Shown in pieces: positions 48,523 to 57,987 of a stretch of DNA of 64,000 bases. Under the pieces are notes generated by a model, which was given only the letters and a program-made list of their open reading frames with translations, had not been told where the DNA came from and searched no databases. The stretch covers positions 62,001 to 126,000 of the forward strand of contig NZ_JAAKDW010000005.1 of assembly GCF_011038845.1 (NCBI RefSeq), given 5' to 3'. A program made the translations under genes and the position numbers. How positions within the stretch are numbered: position 1 is the stretch's first letter; every line of letters starts with the position of its first letter. The DNA comes from Enterococcus sp. ZJ1622 (GTDB taxonomy: Bacteria > Bacillota > Bacilli > Lactobacillales > Enterococcaceae).

Positions 48523-48588
48523 TATAAGGAAGGTACAGGATTTGAACCTGCGCGCCGGTATTAGCCGGTTCGCCGGATTTCGAGAATA
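48523..48588 (-). other. Prophage attachment site: 3' half of a tRNA-Ser gene
   Basis: On the minus strand the sequence contains an anticodon loop CTCGAAA (anticodon CGA, Ser), a long variable arm (CCGG pairing with CCGG), the T-arm GCAGGTTCAAATCCTGT and the acceptor 3' strand ACCTTCC. The 5' half is missing: the bases before the loop (CCCTATT) do not pair with TCCGG. So it is a truncated copy left by integration within the tRNA. The prophage lies to its right, and the intact tRNA should lie at the far end beyond base 64000. Confidence 0.75.
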
Positions 48589-48593
48589 GGGTT

Positions 48594-48634
48594 TAAAGCT
48601 GATTTTAAGTGTTTTTCGCTTATTATCAGCTTTT
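48594..48634. terminator. Hairpin at the prophage left end
   Basis: AAAGCTGAT pairs with ATCAGCTTT around AATAAGCG...ACTTAAA, with T and A runs beside it. It probably ends late prophage transcription after the endolysin. The remaining 70 bases to the endolysin stop show nothing recognisable. Confidence 0.6.
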
Positions 48635-48704
48635 TATTATCTAAAAAAACAACTTTTAGAGACATCCATATACTGCTTGGGGGAGTCAAAAGGGGAGTCA
48701 TTTT

Positions 48705-49481
48705 TTATAGCTTATTCGCATTCAATCGACGCTGTAATTCTTTCACTGCATTAGATACGGGACTGATCACACCGTCTTGCGTTGTACCCAGGTGTCTTTG
48801 TAAAGCTTTGATTGTTCCTTGCCCACATAGTCCGTCTTGAGCAATGCCTAAGAAACCTTGTAAAGCTCTGATGACATTCGATCCAGTCAATGTATTGTCA
48901 AATTGAGCAGCGTAAATATTTTGGTTAAATGTTTGTTTGAACTGATGGCTGATCACACCATCTTTGCCAGCAGTATCAAAGTATTCTTGTAAACGTCTAG
49001 CTGTTGCATTTCCAAATTGACCATCAAGAACTAATTGGATCATCTGTGGTTTATTATCTGTATTAGCAGTTCCTCCATCGATAATCCGATAGAAATTATG
49101 TTGCAGTTTTGTGCTCATGTAAGCATCGTTAGTATCAACCGCTATGCCATTATGTGTAAAAGAACAGTGAATAAATGATCCATTGCTTAGAAAAATTCCA
49201 GTATGACCAGCCGAACCGTTTGATCCACCAGGAGTACCTGAAATAAAGATATCCCCTCTTTGTACTTCTGATCGACTAATTTTTTTCAGTTTCGTTCCAA
49301 CCATTCCAAAGAGTGTTTCAGTATTTCCCATTGATCCAGAAGGTAGGAAGCCTCCAGCAATCATTGAGAAGAAAACTGCAGAGCTGCAATCATAAGAATT
49401 AGGTCCAAGCCGATGGGTCATTGAATACGTAACTTTGCCTAGTCTATCCTGCATCCATTTAATCATACTTTCTTTACTCAT
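48705..49481 (-). CDS. Endolysin: peptidoglycan amidohydrolase with two binding repeats
   Basis: It breaks the host wall at the end of the lytic cycle. The N-terminal domain (about 1-135) belongs to the phage amidase_5/NlpC-P60-like group: catalytic Cys in NSYDCSSAVFF, His in SAGHTGIFLS. The C-terminal half has two or three repeats of a peptidoglycan-binding type (LDGQFGNATARRLQEYF; AQDGLCGQGTIKALQRHLG). AAGGAGG precedes the ATG, which lies in the end of the holin gene. No signal peptide, so it needs the holin. Confidence 0.88.
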   Translation of the reverse strand: MSKESMIKWMQDRLGKVTYSMTHRLGPNSYDCSSAVFFSMIAGGFLPSGSMGNTETLFGMVGTKLKKISRSEVQRGDIFISGTPGGSNGSAGHTGIFLSNGSFIHCSFTHNGIAVDTNDAYMSTKLQHNFYRIIDGGTANTDNKPQMIQLVLDGQFGNATARRLQEYFDTAGKDGVISHQFKQTFNQNIYAAQFDNTLTGSNVIRALQGFLGIAQDGLCGQGTIKALQRHLGTTQDGVISPVSNAVKELQRRLNANKL

Positions 49482-50007
49482 GCTTGTTGTCCTCCTTCAT
49501 TGTTGGAAAATATTTTTCTTTTTTTGCTTCAATCTCATCTTTCAACCAATGAATCAGCCACATAGGAAATTTATCTTCCCAGCCCAATACTGCTACGTTA
49601 GCCATCAAGCTATAGAAATTATGGTAGATAAAAGCAAATGTAAATAAGCAAAAAATGATTGAACCTGTGCCTAGTAAATAATCAAACCCATAAGCTACCA
49701 TACATATGAGCAAAATAACAAAATCTCTAATTAGTGAATCGATTAAAACTGTACTCGTTTTTCTTTTCGCGGATGACATTTTTGCTAAGCGAGATCCGAT
49801 CACCCACTCCATTAAAAGAATAGCCAGTAATATTCCTACGACTACAGCGTGTTCTATCCCTAGTTTTTTTGCAGTAATCCATTCGGGAAAAGCAAAAGAG
49901 ATTCCACTTCCTACTGCACCTACAATCCAGCTTCCATCGTTTATCATTTTAGACAGCTGATTTTTCAACAATTCAATAATTTCATTCAATGTCTCCATTC
50001 CTTTCAT
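49474..50007 (-). CDS. Phage holin (holin_4_1 family type)
   Basis: A 177-residue membrane protein with three or four membrane segments (about 25-45, 52-72, 92-110, 113-135) and a charged C-terminus. It forms holes that release the endolysin. It overlaps the endolysin gene by eight bases. The first ATG (50007) has no good ribosome site; a second at 49998 is touched by AAAGGA. A terminator-like hairpin lies right before the gene. Confidence 0.8.
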   Translation of the reverse strand: MKGMETLNEIIELLKNQLSKMINDGSWIVGAVGSGISFAFPEWITAKKLGIEHAVVVGILLAILLMEWVIGSRLAKMSSAKRKTSTVLIDSLIRDFVILLICMVAYGFDYLLGTGSIIFCLFTFAFIYHNFYSLMANVAVLGWEDKFPMWLIHWLKDEIEAKKEKYFPTMKEDNKHE

Positions 50008-50013
50008 TGCAAA

Positions 50014-50046
50014 ATAAAAAGCGCACTCGTTTGAGTACGCTTTTTA
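50014..50046 (-). terminator. Hairpin between tail genes and the lysis genes
   Basis: On the minus strand AAAAAGCGTACTC pairs with GAGTGCGCTTTTT around four bases, with T residues after. It precedes the holin ATG by only about seven bases. It could reduce lysis gene transcription from upstream tail genes. Confidence 0.7.
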
Positions 50047-50059
50047 TTTAACTTTGTGC

Positions 50060-50203
50060 TTAATCAATAGTCTTTCCAGTAATTTGCTGGTATTGTTCTT
50101 CGGTTAAACATTTCATGTTTACATAGTCAAGCAAATCTCGCTCTGTATAACATCCCCAATCATAGAATTGCTTTATATTTTCAAATCCCGGAAAATCATT
50201 CAT
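50060..50203 (-). CDS. XkdX family phage protein
   Basis: A 47-residue protein starting MNDFPGFENIKQFYDWGCYT and ending EEQYQQITGKTID. This is the XkdX pattern of short phage proteins found next to lysis genes; function unknown. The ATG at 50201-50203 follows AGGAAC and overlaps the end of the upstream gene. Confidence 0.8.
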   Translation of the reverse strand: MNDFPGFENIKQFYDWGCYTERDLLDYVNMKCLTEEQYQQITGKTID

Positions 50204-50543
50204 TCTCTGTTCCTCCATTCTTAAGGTTTGCAACTTCCATCGTTAATTGAGCAAGAATTTTTTGCATCTTTTCTTGTTCTTGTATTGATGCCGTCAACTG
50301 TTTTGTTAGTAGAGCATTTAATTGTTTCAACTGATCCACATCTTCAATATCGTCAACCGCTGTGCCTTTCTTCTCGTCCTCAGTCGCCAACTCACTCCAT
50401 TGATTTTTCTCAAAATCAAATTTCGGTTTCCAATTGGGCACTGGTGGAACGATTTCTGTGCAACCTTCTGGTATGTTTTCATGATCGTCAATAATGATTT
50501 GTTCAAAGCCATAAGGTTCAATTGGTCTATATGCTGTCTTCAT
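50196..50543 (-). CDS. Phage hypothetical protein, coiled-coil C-terminus
   Basis: A 115-residue protein. The N-terminal half contains IEPYGFEQIIIDD and PVPNWKPKFDFEKNQW. The C-terminal half (about 65-105) is a heptad-like helix (DQLKQLNALLTKQLTASI). It is commonly found between baseplate and XkdX genes; a tail-fibre or assembly role is possible but unproven. Confidence 0.65.
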   Translation of the reverse strand: MKTAYRPIEPYGFEQIIIDDHENIPEGCTEIVPPVPNWKPKFDFEKNQWSELATEDEKKGTAVDDIEDVDQLKQLNALLTKQLTASIQEQEKMQKILAQLTMEVANLKNGGTENE

Positions 50544-50559
50544 ATCGATTCACGCCTTT

Positions 50560-50955
50560 CTAAATCGTGTAAGTAATTGCAAAGGTATAATCAGATGCAT
50601 AACTTGAGTTTCTTCGCCATTTAATTGCTCCATCTGCACCAATGGATAATTGAGCACTGTTCAAGGTAGAACGATCTATCGACCCTACCAGTTGTTCAAA
50701 ACTAATTGGTGGCCGATATTCTTCTGGAATTGTTAGTATCGTTGAATCATTTCCACCACTGCTTTTCCCATTCAACGCAACAAAATAAATAGTGACGGTT
50801 TTTCCTTCACGATAAAGCTTTGCTGTGCCAGTGTTACCATTAGTGACACTTAACCCTACATTTAATGAAGCGTTGCGACTATCTAAATCTGCAAAGTTCT
50901 CTTGAATTGTTTCTGCACCATTCTGCATTCCTCTGTAAATCTGTTTTAATGCCAT
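50560..50955 (-). CDS. Phage tail-tip/fibre-like protein
   Basis: A 131-residue protein beginning MALKQIYRGMQNGAETIQ. It has a beta-rich body with Thr/Ser/Asn and the LTIPEEYRPP segment, which is frequent in receptor-binding or fibre tip proteins of enterococcal and lactococcal phages. GAGGTGG precedes the ATG. It could be the host-range determinant or a decoration on the baseplate. Assigned by position and pattern. Confidence 0.6.
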   Translation of the reverse strand: MALKQIYRGMQNGAETIQENFADLDSRNASLNVGLSVTNGNTGTAKLYREGKTVTIYFVALNGKSSGGNDSTILTIPEEYRPPISFEQLVGSIDRSTLNSAQLSIGADGAIKWRRNSSYASDYTFAITYTI

Positions 50956-50996
50956 TTTATTCCCACCTCTTTCAGATATAACTTCTTAGTTGCCTG

Positions 50997-52070
50997 CTAT
51001 TGTCCGTCAACATACGCTTTAAGGATAGTAGCAGATGGAATCGTGAAGCATAATGTTTCATTCCCATCGATAATAACTAAAGTGTTTTTGTCTTTTATGA
51101 TGTAATCATTTGCACTAATTGTGTATTTTTGTGGCATTTCTACATGTACTTTTTTTCGATCAAAGCTCAATTGTGTTAATACATTATAAATGGTACCTCC
51201 ACCAAAACTGTCTGTAGTGTCTAGACCTTCAATTTCAGTTCCTATTGCATTTTGATAATAAGTTACTTTAACATCAGGTTGATATTCAGAATCATGTTCG
51301 ATGGTGATTTTATTGCCTACAGGAATATAGTCATGAACAATCAAATCTAGCTGAGATTTTATCTTTTCATAAATAAAATTCAAATCTGCAAGTAAACGTT
51401 CGGAGATTGACTCATGCCGTACTCCTTGAATATCTACTCTCGCATCCATCAATTCAGCTAACATGGTTCCACCAGGATCAATCGACGCTAGAATATCTTT
51501 GATGGATCCGAACCAACTTAAATAATCTGATTCTTGTCCTTTCCGCCACGCTTCAAAAGTATCTTGCTGATTTTTCCGCCACTGATCAAACTCATCCTTG
51601 CGTGCATTCATCCATGCTGTGAAGTCTCCTTTATTTTCGTTGATGAAGTTTGTCATATCTACAATCAAATCTTCTACAGATTGCCAGTAAGAACCCATTT
51701 CTCCTTCTGATTTTGATACTGCTTTGATAACGAAATAGGAGAAATCTTGTGTCGTAGCGATTAATTCATCATCTTTAAAAATGATGAAATCTGCTGTTTG
51801 TCGATGCAACATCTGCATCGAATACTGATCAAATGTGTACTGAATTTTCCCTTTTTTTGCATCAACAATTTTAGTTCCTAGCTGGACTGGATATTTGTCA
51901 CCGATAATTGATTCAAAATAAACTTTACAACCAGTCAAATCGTAAGGTAATCCATTTTCAGTGATCGTTGTTTCCATGATTTCGGAATTCTTATTACCTT
52001 GTCTAACTTGAATCATGCCAATGTAATTGAAGGGCTCTGTAGTACTTAGTGTGATATTCCATTTTGTCAT
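50997..52070 (-). CDS. Baseplate upper protein (BppU-like)
   Basis: A 357-residue protein. The N-terminal domain (about 1-125: NITLSTTEPFNYIGMIQVRQGNK...) matches BppU_N. A helical linker rich in Trp/Asp/Asn (about 130-200) precedes a beta-rich C-terminal part. It links the fibre to the tail tip in lactococcal and related phages. AAAGGAG precedes the ATG. Located between the tail lysin and the fibre-like protein. Confidence 0.8.
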   Translation of the reverse strand: MTKWNITLSTTEPFNYIGMIQVRQGNKNSEIMETTITENGLPYDLTGCKVYFESIIGDKYPVQLGTKIVDAKKGKIQYTFDQYSMQMLHRQTADFIIFKDDELIATTQDFSYFVIKAVSKSEGEMGSYWQSVEDLIVDMTNFINENKGDFTAWMNARKDEFDQWRKNQQDTFEAWRKGQESDYLSWFGSIKDILASIDPGGTMLAELMDARVDIQGVRHESISERLLADLNFIYEKIKSQLDLIVHDYIPVGNKITIEHDSEYQPDVKVTYYQNAIGTEIEGLDTTDSFGGGTIYNVLTQLSFDRKKVHVEMPQKYTISANDYIIKDKNTLVIIDGNETLCFTIPSATILKAYVDGQ

Positions 52071-52088
52071 CTGTTTACGCTCCTTTCT

Positions 52089-54878
52089 TTAAAAATTGAT
52101 ATAGTCTCTTGCATTATGAAAATGCGCTGCCGATGATGGATAAAACTCATCCATAAATTGGAAATGTAAATGTTCTCCTGTTGATGGTCCAGTAGTGCCC
52201 ATCAAGCCAATTTGCTGACCAGCAGTTACCTTCTGGCCTTTCGAGACGTCTACTCGGCTTTGATGCGCGTATCCTGTATACATGCCATCGGCGTGTTTGA
52301 TTACTGTCCAATTTCCGTACCAATCAAAGTAGTTTGCATCACCTGCAACGATGACTTCCCCATCTGCTGATGCAAAAATAGGTGTATTGGGGTTCCCATT
52401 CACAAGATCGATACCGTTATGAAATTCTTGTGCTCCTGTAATTGGAGAAGTGCGCCAGCCAAATTCACTTGTCACCGTGATCGGATCCGCAATCGGCTTC
52501 ACATATCCTTTTGACACAGGAATTTCCAAATCTTTGAATTTGTCATACCATTCTTGTGCCCATGTCGTCCGTTCTGGATGTGGATCACGCGGACGTTCAA
52601 AATTGGCCACGAAGGCTTGTGCTGCTGTGTTGATATCAGTCAGCGTCATGAATTGAGTCCATGAGTAAGGATAAGAGCTGGTGGCAATCCACTGTCCGTT
52701 TGGTGCATGCCACATCAAGAGTTTAAACTGTGCGGTAATCGTGTCTGGATTGTCGCTAATTCCAGCTTTAGTCATCAAATTAATCATGTAGACACGTCCA
52801 CTGCTTGCACCGGTGGAATCTGTCCATTGCCATACACCATAACCGAAACCTGGCGCGCCATTACCTTCATCCGCGGTTGGGTTTGCATCAGATTCACCTT
52901 GTGCATTCCCTAGTAAAGCGGCAGCTGCTTGCTTACTAAAGCCAGCGCCTAAAGCCAGCGCCCAAATTTGCCAATAACGCTTATCCCGATCAGTAGTTAC
53001 TTCTGGTGGATATTGTCCATTCCAACCGTTGTCATTTCCTCCGGTATTGTTACCGCCGTTTGTATCTATTTTTACACCATTTACATACAACTCTTTTACA
53101 TCTAAGCGACCAGCAATTGTTGCATCTGTAGCAACACTAAAACTTCCACCTACGAGCGCTTTACCGTAAATGCTAAAATCACCCTGATGAAATCCATAAT
53201 CACCAGCTAAAACTATCCCTTTGCCTTCTTTTGAGGAAAGTAAGATGTATTTAGGTGCATTTGCTGTCCCGTTAGCTTTGATTACTAAAGAGTTGTTTTC
53301 TAATGGAACAGGCGTGCTTGCTTCAGGAAATGGATTACCGACAGAATCAGTTGTTCCAATCGTTCCAATGGATTCTCTCGTATTCCAAAACTCCATCCCT
53401 TTTTTGGTCATTTCCATGATTTTTTTATTATCATTCCAAATTTGTAATGTACCTTTGACAATTTTTAGCACATCGCCCAGATCATTAATTGAACTTTCAA
53501 GAACTTCTGCATTAATAATCCCAACTTTAATGAAATCAGCTACGATTTCACCCTTCGACGTCATTGCGATACCAAATGGGCCATTTACTCCGTTGTCTGA
53601 ATAACCTAAGCCATTTAAATTCCAACGCCACACACGTTTCGCATTCGCTACATTTGGAGTATCCATGATAAGAATCTCTGATGGAGCTTTTTCTGGACGA
53701 AAAACGACATGCCCACCAGAATTACCAGTGATCCATGCCGTCGCATTCAACACATTTTGAACTAACGTTTCTGTTCGATTGTCGATTTTCTTTTTCAATT
53801 CTTGTGCTTGAGTATTTACTGTCGAGGTATAAAGAGATAAGTCATTACCCAGAACAAAATCTTTGTATTTTCCGAGTGTTGGGAAATAAGTGTATTCGAC
53901 CATGCGCTCTTTTATCTCGATGTCTAACTCTTTCGCCCTCACATGAGCGACATCACCAAAATGTAAAGATGCTAACTCTTGATACATTTCACCGTATTCA
54001 AGCGTATGCTCTAGCGCGACCATACTAACTGTGTGAGTTGCTTTTGGTTCGTGAATACGATCATTATCAAATAAGGTTTTACCCCATTTAATCAATTCAT
54101 CAACTGTTTTACAGTCGCCATTTTCCCGTTTTCCAATGCGTCTGTTTTCGTTAGTCACACCATCAATTTCTAAATAACCATATTCGATAGGTTCTTTGTC
54201 TTCATCATAATCGTTATCAGGAACCCCGCCAACCAAATACAAACTATTGACAATTGATTCTTCATCAATTTCTTCTTCGATTGCTTCTAAATTGATGCCA
54301 AAATCGATCCGAAAACCATTATCTGATCCAATCTGTTTTACCAGTTTCAAATCATAGTTATCCATATCAAGTTCCGCGCTAGTCACGCCAGTCAAATTTT
54401 GATTACCATTGTTTGAACCAATGATTGCTTCAACTGGTGCGACTTGTCTTGCTGTAAATTGATGTGTTGTGCCTACATTCGACAGATAGTTGAATTTTTG
54501 ATCAAATGCCAAACTGTTTTTAAGATTGGTCATGATCTGAGAACCGTTGCCGTTATCCGTGAATGACTTAACGATAAAGTTTTTATTGGCCATAAAACCA
54601 ATATGTCTGGCTGTCACAGAAACGGAGGTCAAATTCTTTTTGATATTGTAAATTTCGAAGTATTGCCAGGAACCATCTGGTACCTTCGCTTTTATAAAAT
54701 TTCCTTTTTTTAAATAAGAGCGATACTGTCCGCTTCTTGAATAGTTACCATAAAAACGATATTGGCCATTCAGCACACGATTGATTTCTGGCAAATCTTC
54801 CCAGCCAACTAACGACGCTCCGTTAACGCTCAAATCATCTGGCATTTTTTTGTAAGCATAAATAAATTCTTGCGTCAC
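52089..54878 (-). CDS. Tail spike/lysin with two wall hydrolase domains
   Basis: A 929-residue tail protein. The N-terminal half resembles the prophage endopeptidase tail/tail-associated family. About residues 630-790 is a phage tail lysozyme-like domain (GAGFSKQAAAALLGNAQGES, FGYGVWQWTD). About 800-925 is an M23 zinc endopeptidase with the HxxxD motif in HNGIDLVNG and the HLH motif in GEHLHFQF. The start is GTG at 54876-54878, ten bases after AGGAG. It degrades wall locally during infection. Confidence 0.9.
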   Translation of the reverse strand: MTQEFIYAYKKMPDDLSVNGASLVGWEDLPEINRVLNGQYRFYGNYSRSGQYRSYLKKGNFIKAKVPDGSWQYFEIYNIKKNLTSVSVTARHIGFMANKNFIVKSFTDNGNGSQIMTNLKNSLAFDQKFNYLSNVGTTHQFTARQVAPVEAIIGSNNGNQNLTGVTSAELDMDNYDLKLVKQIGSDNGFRIDFGINLEAIEEEIDEESIVNSLYLVGGVPDNDYDEDKEPIEYGYLEIDGVTNENRRIGKRENGDCKTVDELIKWGKTLFDNDRIHEPKATHTVSMVALEHTLEYGEMYQELASLHFGDVAHVRAKELDIEIKERMVEYTYFPTLGKYKDFVLGNDLSLYTSTVNTQAQELKKKIDNRTETLVQNVLNATAWITGNSGGHVVFRPEKAPSEILIMDTPNVANAKRVWRWNLNGLGYSDNGVNGPFGIAMTSKGEIVADFIKVGIINAEVLESSINDLGDVLKIVKGTLQIWNDNKKIMEMTKKGMEFWNTRESIGTIGTTDSVGNPFPEASTPVPLENNSLVIKANGTANAPKYILLSSKEGKGIVLAGDYGFHQGDFSIYGKALVGGSFSVATDATIAGRLDVKELYVNGVKIDTNGGNNTGGNDNGWNGQYPPEVTTDRDKRYWQIWALALGAGFSKQAAAALLGNAQGESDANPTADEGNGAPGFGYGVWQWTDSTGASSGRVYMINLMTKAGISDNPDTITAQFKLLMWHAPNGQWIATSSYPYSWTQFMTLTDINTAAQAFVANFERPRDPHPERTTWAQEWYDKFKDLEIPVSKGYVKPIADPITVTSEFGWRTSPITGAQEFHNGIDLVNGNPNTPIFASADGEVIVAGDANYFDWYGNWTVIKHADGMYTGYAHQSRVDVSKGQKVTAGQQIGLMGTTGPSTGEHLHFQFMDEFYPSSAAHFHNARDYINF

Positions 54879-55594
54879 AGATACACACTCCTATTCCAAA
54901 ACCGCACTTCTTTAAATTTTCCGGATATTTTTACCTGATTCCATTCAGGCTGCAAGACTGGCCAATCACCACGCGTAAATAAATTCAAACCTTCTTGTAT
55001 TGCTTTCCCAAGCTGAGTATCAACCACGATTGTTGCAGCTAACGTATTAAGTATTGTTAGGCTTTTATCACCGACAGCGATCGTTATATCTCCTCCGTTC
55101 GATTCTATTTCCAGATAGGGATGTGCAATTTCGTCACCATGATCAAAAATATCCATAACACTAGAATGAAAAATTTTAGGCGCTTCGCCGATTTTTCTTT
55201 TGAGTGGCTGACAACGAAAAGTAACATCGAATGTATAAAAGAAGCCCCACTCGTTTTCGAAAGGGACTTCTTTATCCATGCTGCAGATAGCTTCTAGATA
55301 CTTGTCTGGATCATTATGCGTGATTAATTGGCTTTTACCAGTGAGCCATCGTTTGACTTCTCTCAGTTTCGAATGTGGAATAGTGATCCCTTCTATTTCC
55401 AAATCAAAAGGTTCATAGTCATCAAACGTTTCTGTCAATTCTCCGCTTCGGCCCTGAATCGTGTACGTTTCGTATCGCTTGTTCGGCATAATATCTGGAA
55501 GCTCTCCCTCAATGATGCAATCCATATCAATTACTGCATTCCGATTTTTCCAAATAAAATTTGGTTCATCTGGTTTCATAAATTGTCGACTCAA
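54875..55594 (-). CDS. Distal tail protein (Dit)
   Basis: A 239-residue protein of the Sipho_tail family connecting the tail tube to the baseplate. The GEL... segment and the FTYTFDVTFRCQPLKR part fit Dit. The start is TTG at 55592-55594, eight bases after GGAGG, overlapping the tape measure stop by four bases. Confidence 0.82.
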   Translation of the reverse strand: MSRQFMKPDEPNFIWKNRNAVIDMDCIIEGELPDIMPNKRYETYTIQGRSGELTETFDDYEPFDLEIEGITIPHSKLREVKRWLTGKSQLITHNDPDKYLEAICSMDKEVPFENEWGFFYTFDVTFRCQPLKRKIGEAPKIFHSSVMDIFDHGDEIAHPYLEIESNGGDITIAVGDKSLTILNTLAATIVVDTQLGKAIQEGLNLFTRGDWPVLQPEWNQVKISGKFKEVRFWNRSVYL

Positions 55595-57972
55595 ATAGGA
55601 ACACCTCCCAAATCATAAATAGCCTGTTGGTTTGCTTTAGCAAATTTACGATTCATACGATCTAACTCAGATGGATTGTTTGCATCGACTTTGCCAATGT
55701 GTATATGCTGTTCAATGCTACCTCCGGAAACTCTTCCGCTGATTCCTTTGCGTTTTTCTTCGTCTGATAATGGAGTAACTGTGGTTTTTCCATTCTTAGC
55801 AGTCAGTAACTCAGGTCCAGCTTCACCAACGATTGCTTGCCCATTGATCAGATGACCACCTTGTGCTAGATAAGGGATTTTTGATATAGAGAATGATTTC
55901 CCTCCGATACCAGGAACCCATTTTGGTATCTTGATATTATTCAATCCACCAATAAATCCATTAATCAATCCAATCATGGCATTAATAGGAGCTTTCCCCA
56001 CAGCAACAATACCATCGAAAATACCTCCAAAAATATCAACTAACCCTTGCCAAGCTCTTGACCAGTCGCCTGTAAATACTCCGGTAATAAAATCTATGAA
56101 TCCGTTGAATATTCGTTTTCCTGCATTATAAAAATTTTTGAAATTAGCTACGATTCCTCCAAAAACATTGCTAACAAAGCCAACTAAGAAATTGAATTGC
56201 TGAACCCATGAGTCCACCAACATTTTTATAAAAGTATTCACGCCATCGCGGAACCATTTGACATTGTTATACGCCCAAACTAATCCAGCTATCAATGCTC
56301 CAATTGCAACAATAGCAATAGTGAACCATCCTCCTGACATCCCAAACAGACCGGCGAGTCCTTTCCAAATTCCTATGAAACCTTTAACACCGCCAACTAA
56401 ATTTTTCACCGACCCTGCTAATGTTCCTAATACCACAAGCGCAGGACCTACAGCAGCTGCTATAAGGCCGATTGCTACAATCCAGTTTTTAGTGTTTTGA
56501 TCTAAACTTTGAAACCATTGAGCAAAAGATTTTACTGCATCAGCTGCCATTTGGATATATGGAGCAAATACTTCACCGATGTCTGCACCAGCAAGCATAA
56601 GTTCATTCATAGCACTTTGATAAGACACCGTTTCTTGCATTTGATCTGACAAATTTTTTCCTGCGCCTGTCACATCATCATATGTTCCTTTCACACCTTC
56701 TGTTTCTTTTGATAGACCAGCCATTGCTTCAATTACTTTAGCGGCATTGTCCTCACCTAAAGAACCAAAAATTGTAGAAACCAAAGTGGCTTTTTGTGTA
56801 TCATCACCAACTTTAGAAATTTTTTCTGCTAAAGCACCAAATATTTCCTCGTTGCTAGACCCGCCATCTTTCATTTTGTTATAAAGCTCTTCCCATTCTC
56901 CGCCTAAATCTTGAACAGCAGATTGAATGGAGCCATCAGAAATCCGTATACCAAATTCTTTGGCTAAGTCGTTAACTTTATCAAGATTATATGCGCCACC
57001 TTCTAATCCAGATTGCAGCACTTCAAACATTTCTTCTGCTGAATAGCCATTTTGCTTGAATTGAATAGCATATTCAGCAAGATTGTCTCCTAGTTCGTGT
57101 GATTTATCTAAACCATTTTGGGTTGCTACTGTGATCATATCCATCGCTTCTTGACCAGACATTCCATAATTGGTCATTAAGGCATTGGCACCCTTTAAAG
57201 TTTCTTCTGTGTCGGAACCAAATGTTTCTTCTAAACTTTTAGCTTGTAAAATAATATCTTTAATAGATTCAGAGCTTTCATTTTTTAGTTTTGGCATCTG
57301 ATTTATTAACTGAATAACAGCCTCTTTAGATTCATCAATGCTCTCGACCATCCCTGACGCGAAAACATCTTCTACAGCTTGGTTCAGATTTTTAGCTTCT
57401 GACTCTGTCATACCAAATGCCGCTTGAATTTGTGTCTGTGCCGTACTCAATTCATTTGCTGTTTTAGTACCTACGGCTGCAATTCCCACTAATGGAGTTG
57501 TTACACCAACTGACAGTTTTTTACCGACACCTTTGATTTTTTCGCCAGCTTCTTCTATTTTCTGAAGCTTTTTTGCGGTGTCAATTGATACATCACCTTG
57601 AGTTTTCAGCGCTTCATTGGTTGCTTCCAATGCATCTTTTAATTTATTTTCTCCAGTTTGTGATTCTAATAGACGTTTATAAAGCTTTTCAGATTCCGCC
57701 GAAAACCTTCCTGTTTCAGCCACTGATTGTTGATAAGACTCTCGTAACTGTTGGGTTCGTTGACTAGCAAGCTCGACTTGTTTTTCTAATTTCCGCTTAG
57801 CTGCTGTTAGCTTTTCTGTCTCCGTTGCATCCTTATCCATTGCCGATAATTGGTTTTTATACTCGGTAGCAGCTAAGTTCATTCCCTTGTTGATTTCTTT
57901 GATCGTTTTTGCATACTGAACTTCTCCACTTGTTTTAAAATTCAGTACTACATCAGATTCTTTACCGTTCAT
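55591..57972 (-). CDS. Tail tape measure protein
   Basis: A 793-residue protein fixing tail length. The N-terminal part (about 20-135) is coiled-coil and the TP901 domain follows (TANELSTAQTQIQAAFGM, the TMP core). Two membrane-like hydrophobic stretches lie at about 490-520 and 555-580. The C-terminal part includes GGSIEQHIHIG. AAAGGAG precedes the ATG. The length suggests a tail of about 120 nm by the usual 1.5 angstrom-per-residue rule (an estimate). Confidence 0.92.
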   Translation of the reverse strand: MNGKESDVVLNFKTSGEVQYAKTIKEINKGMNLAATEYKNQLSAMDKDATETEKLTAAKRKLEKQVELASQRTQQLRESYQQSVAETGRFSAESEKLYKRLLESQTGENKLKDALEATNEALKTQGDVSIDTAKKLQKIEEAGEKIKGVGKKLSVGVTTPLVGIAAVGTKTANELSTAQTQIQAAFGMTESEAKNLNQAVEDVFASGMVESIDESKEAVIQLINQMPKLKNESSESIKDIILQAKSLEETFGSDTEETLKGANALMTNYGMSGQEAMDMITVATQNGLDKSHELGDNLAEYAIQFKQNGYSAEEMFEVLQSGLEGGAYNLDKVNDLAKEFGIRISDGSIQSAVQDLGGEWEELYNKMKDGGSSNEEIFGALAEKISKVGDDTQKATLVSTIFGSLGEDNAAKVIEAMAGLSKETEGVKGTYDDVTGAGKNLSDQMQETVSYQSAMNELMLAGADIGEVFAPYIQMAADAVKSFAQWFQSLDQNTKNWIVAIGLIAAAVGPALVVLGTLAGSVKNLVGGVKGFIGIWKGLAGLFGMSGGWFTIAIVAIGALIAGLVWAYNNVKWFRDGVNTFIKMLVDSWVQQFNFLVGFVSNVFGGIVANFKNFYNAGKRIFNGFIDFITGVFTGDWSRAWQGLVDIFGGIFDGIVAVGKAPINAMIGLINGFIGGLNNIKIPKWVPGIGGKSFSISKIPYLAQGGHLINGQAIVGEAGPELLTAKNGKTTVTPLSDEEKRKGISGRVSGGSIEQHIHIGKVDANNPSELDRMNRKFAKANQQAIYDLGGVPI

Positions 57973-57987
57973 CTTAGCGCTCCTTTC

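Noticed and set aside
48523-48588. Functional tRNA gene
   Set aside because: The D-arm and the 5' acceptor and anticodon strands are missing, and bases before the loop do not pair; it is a remnant.
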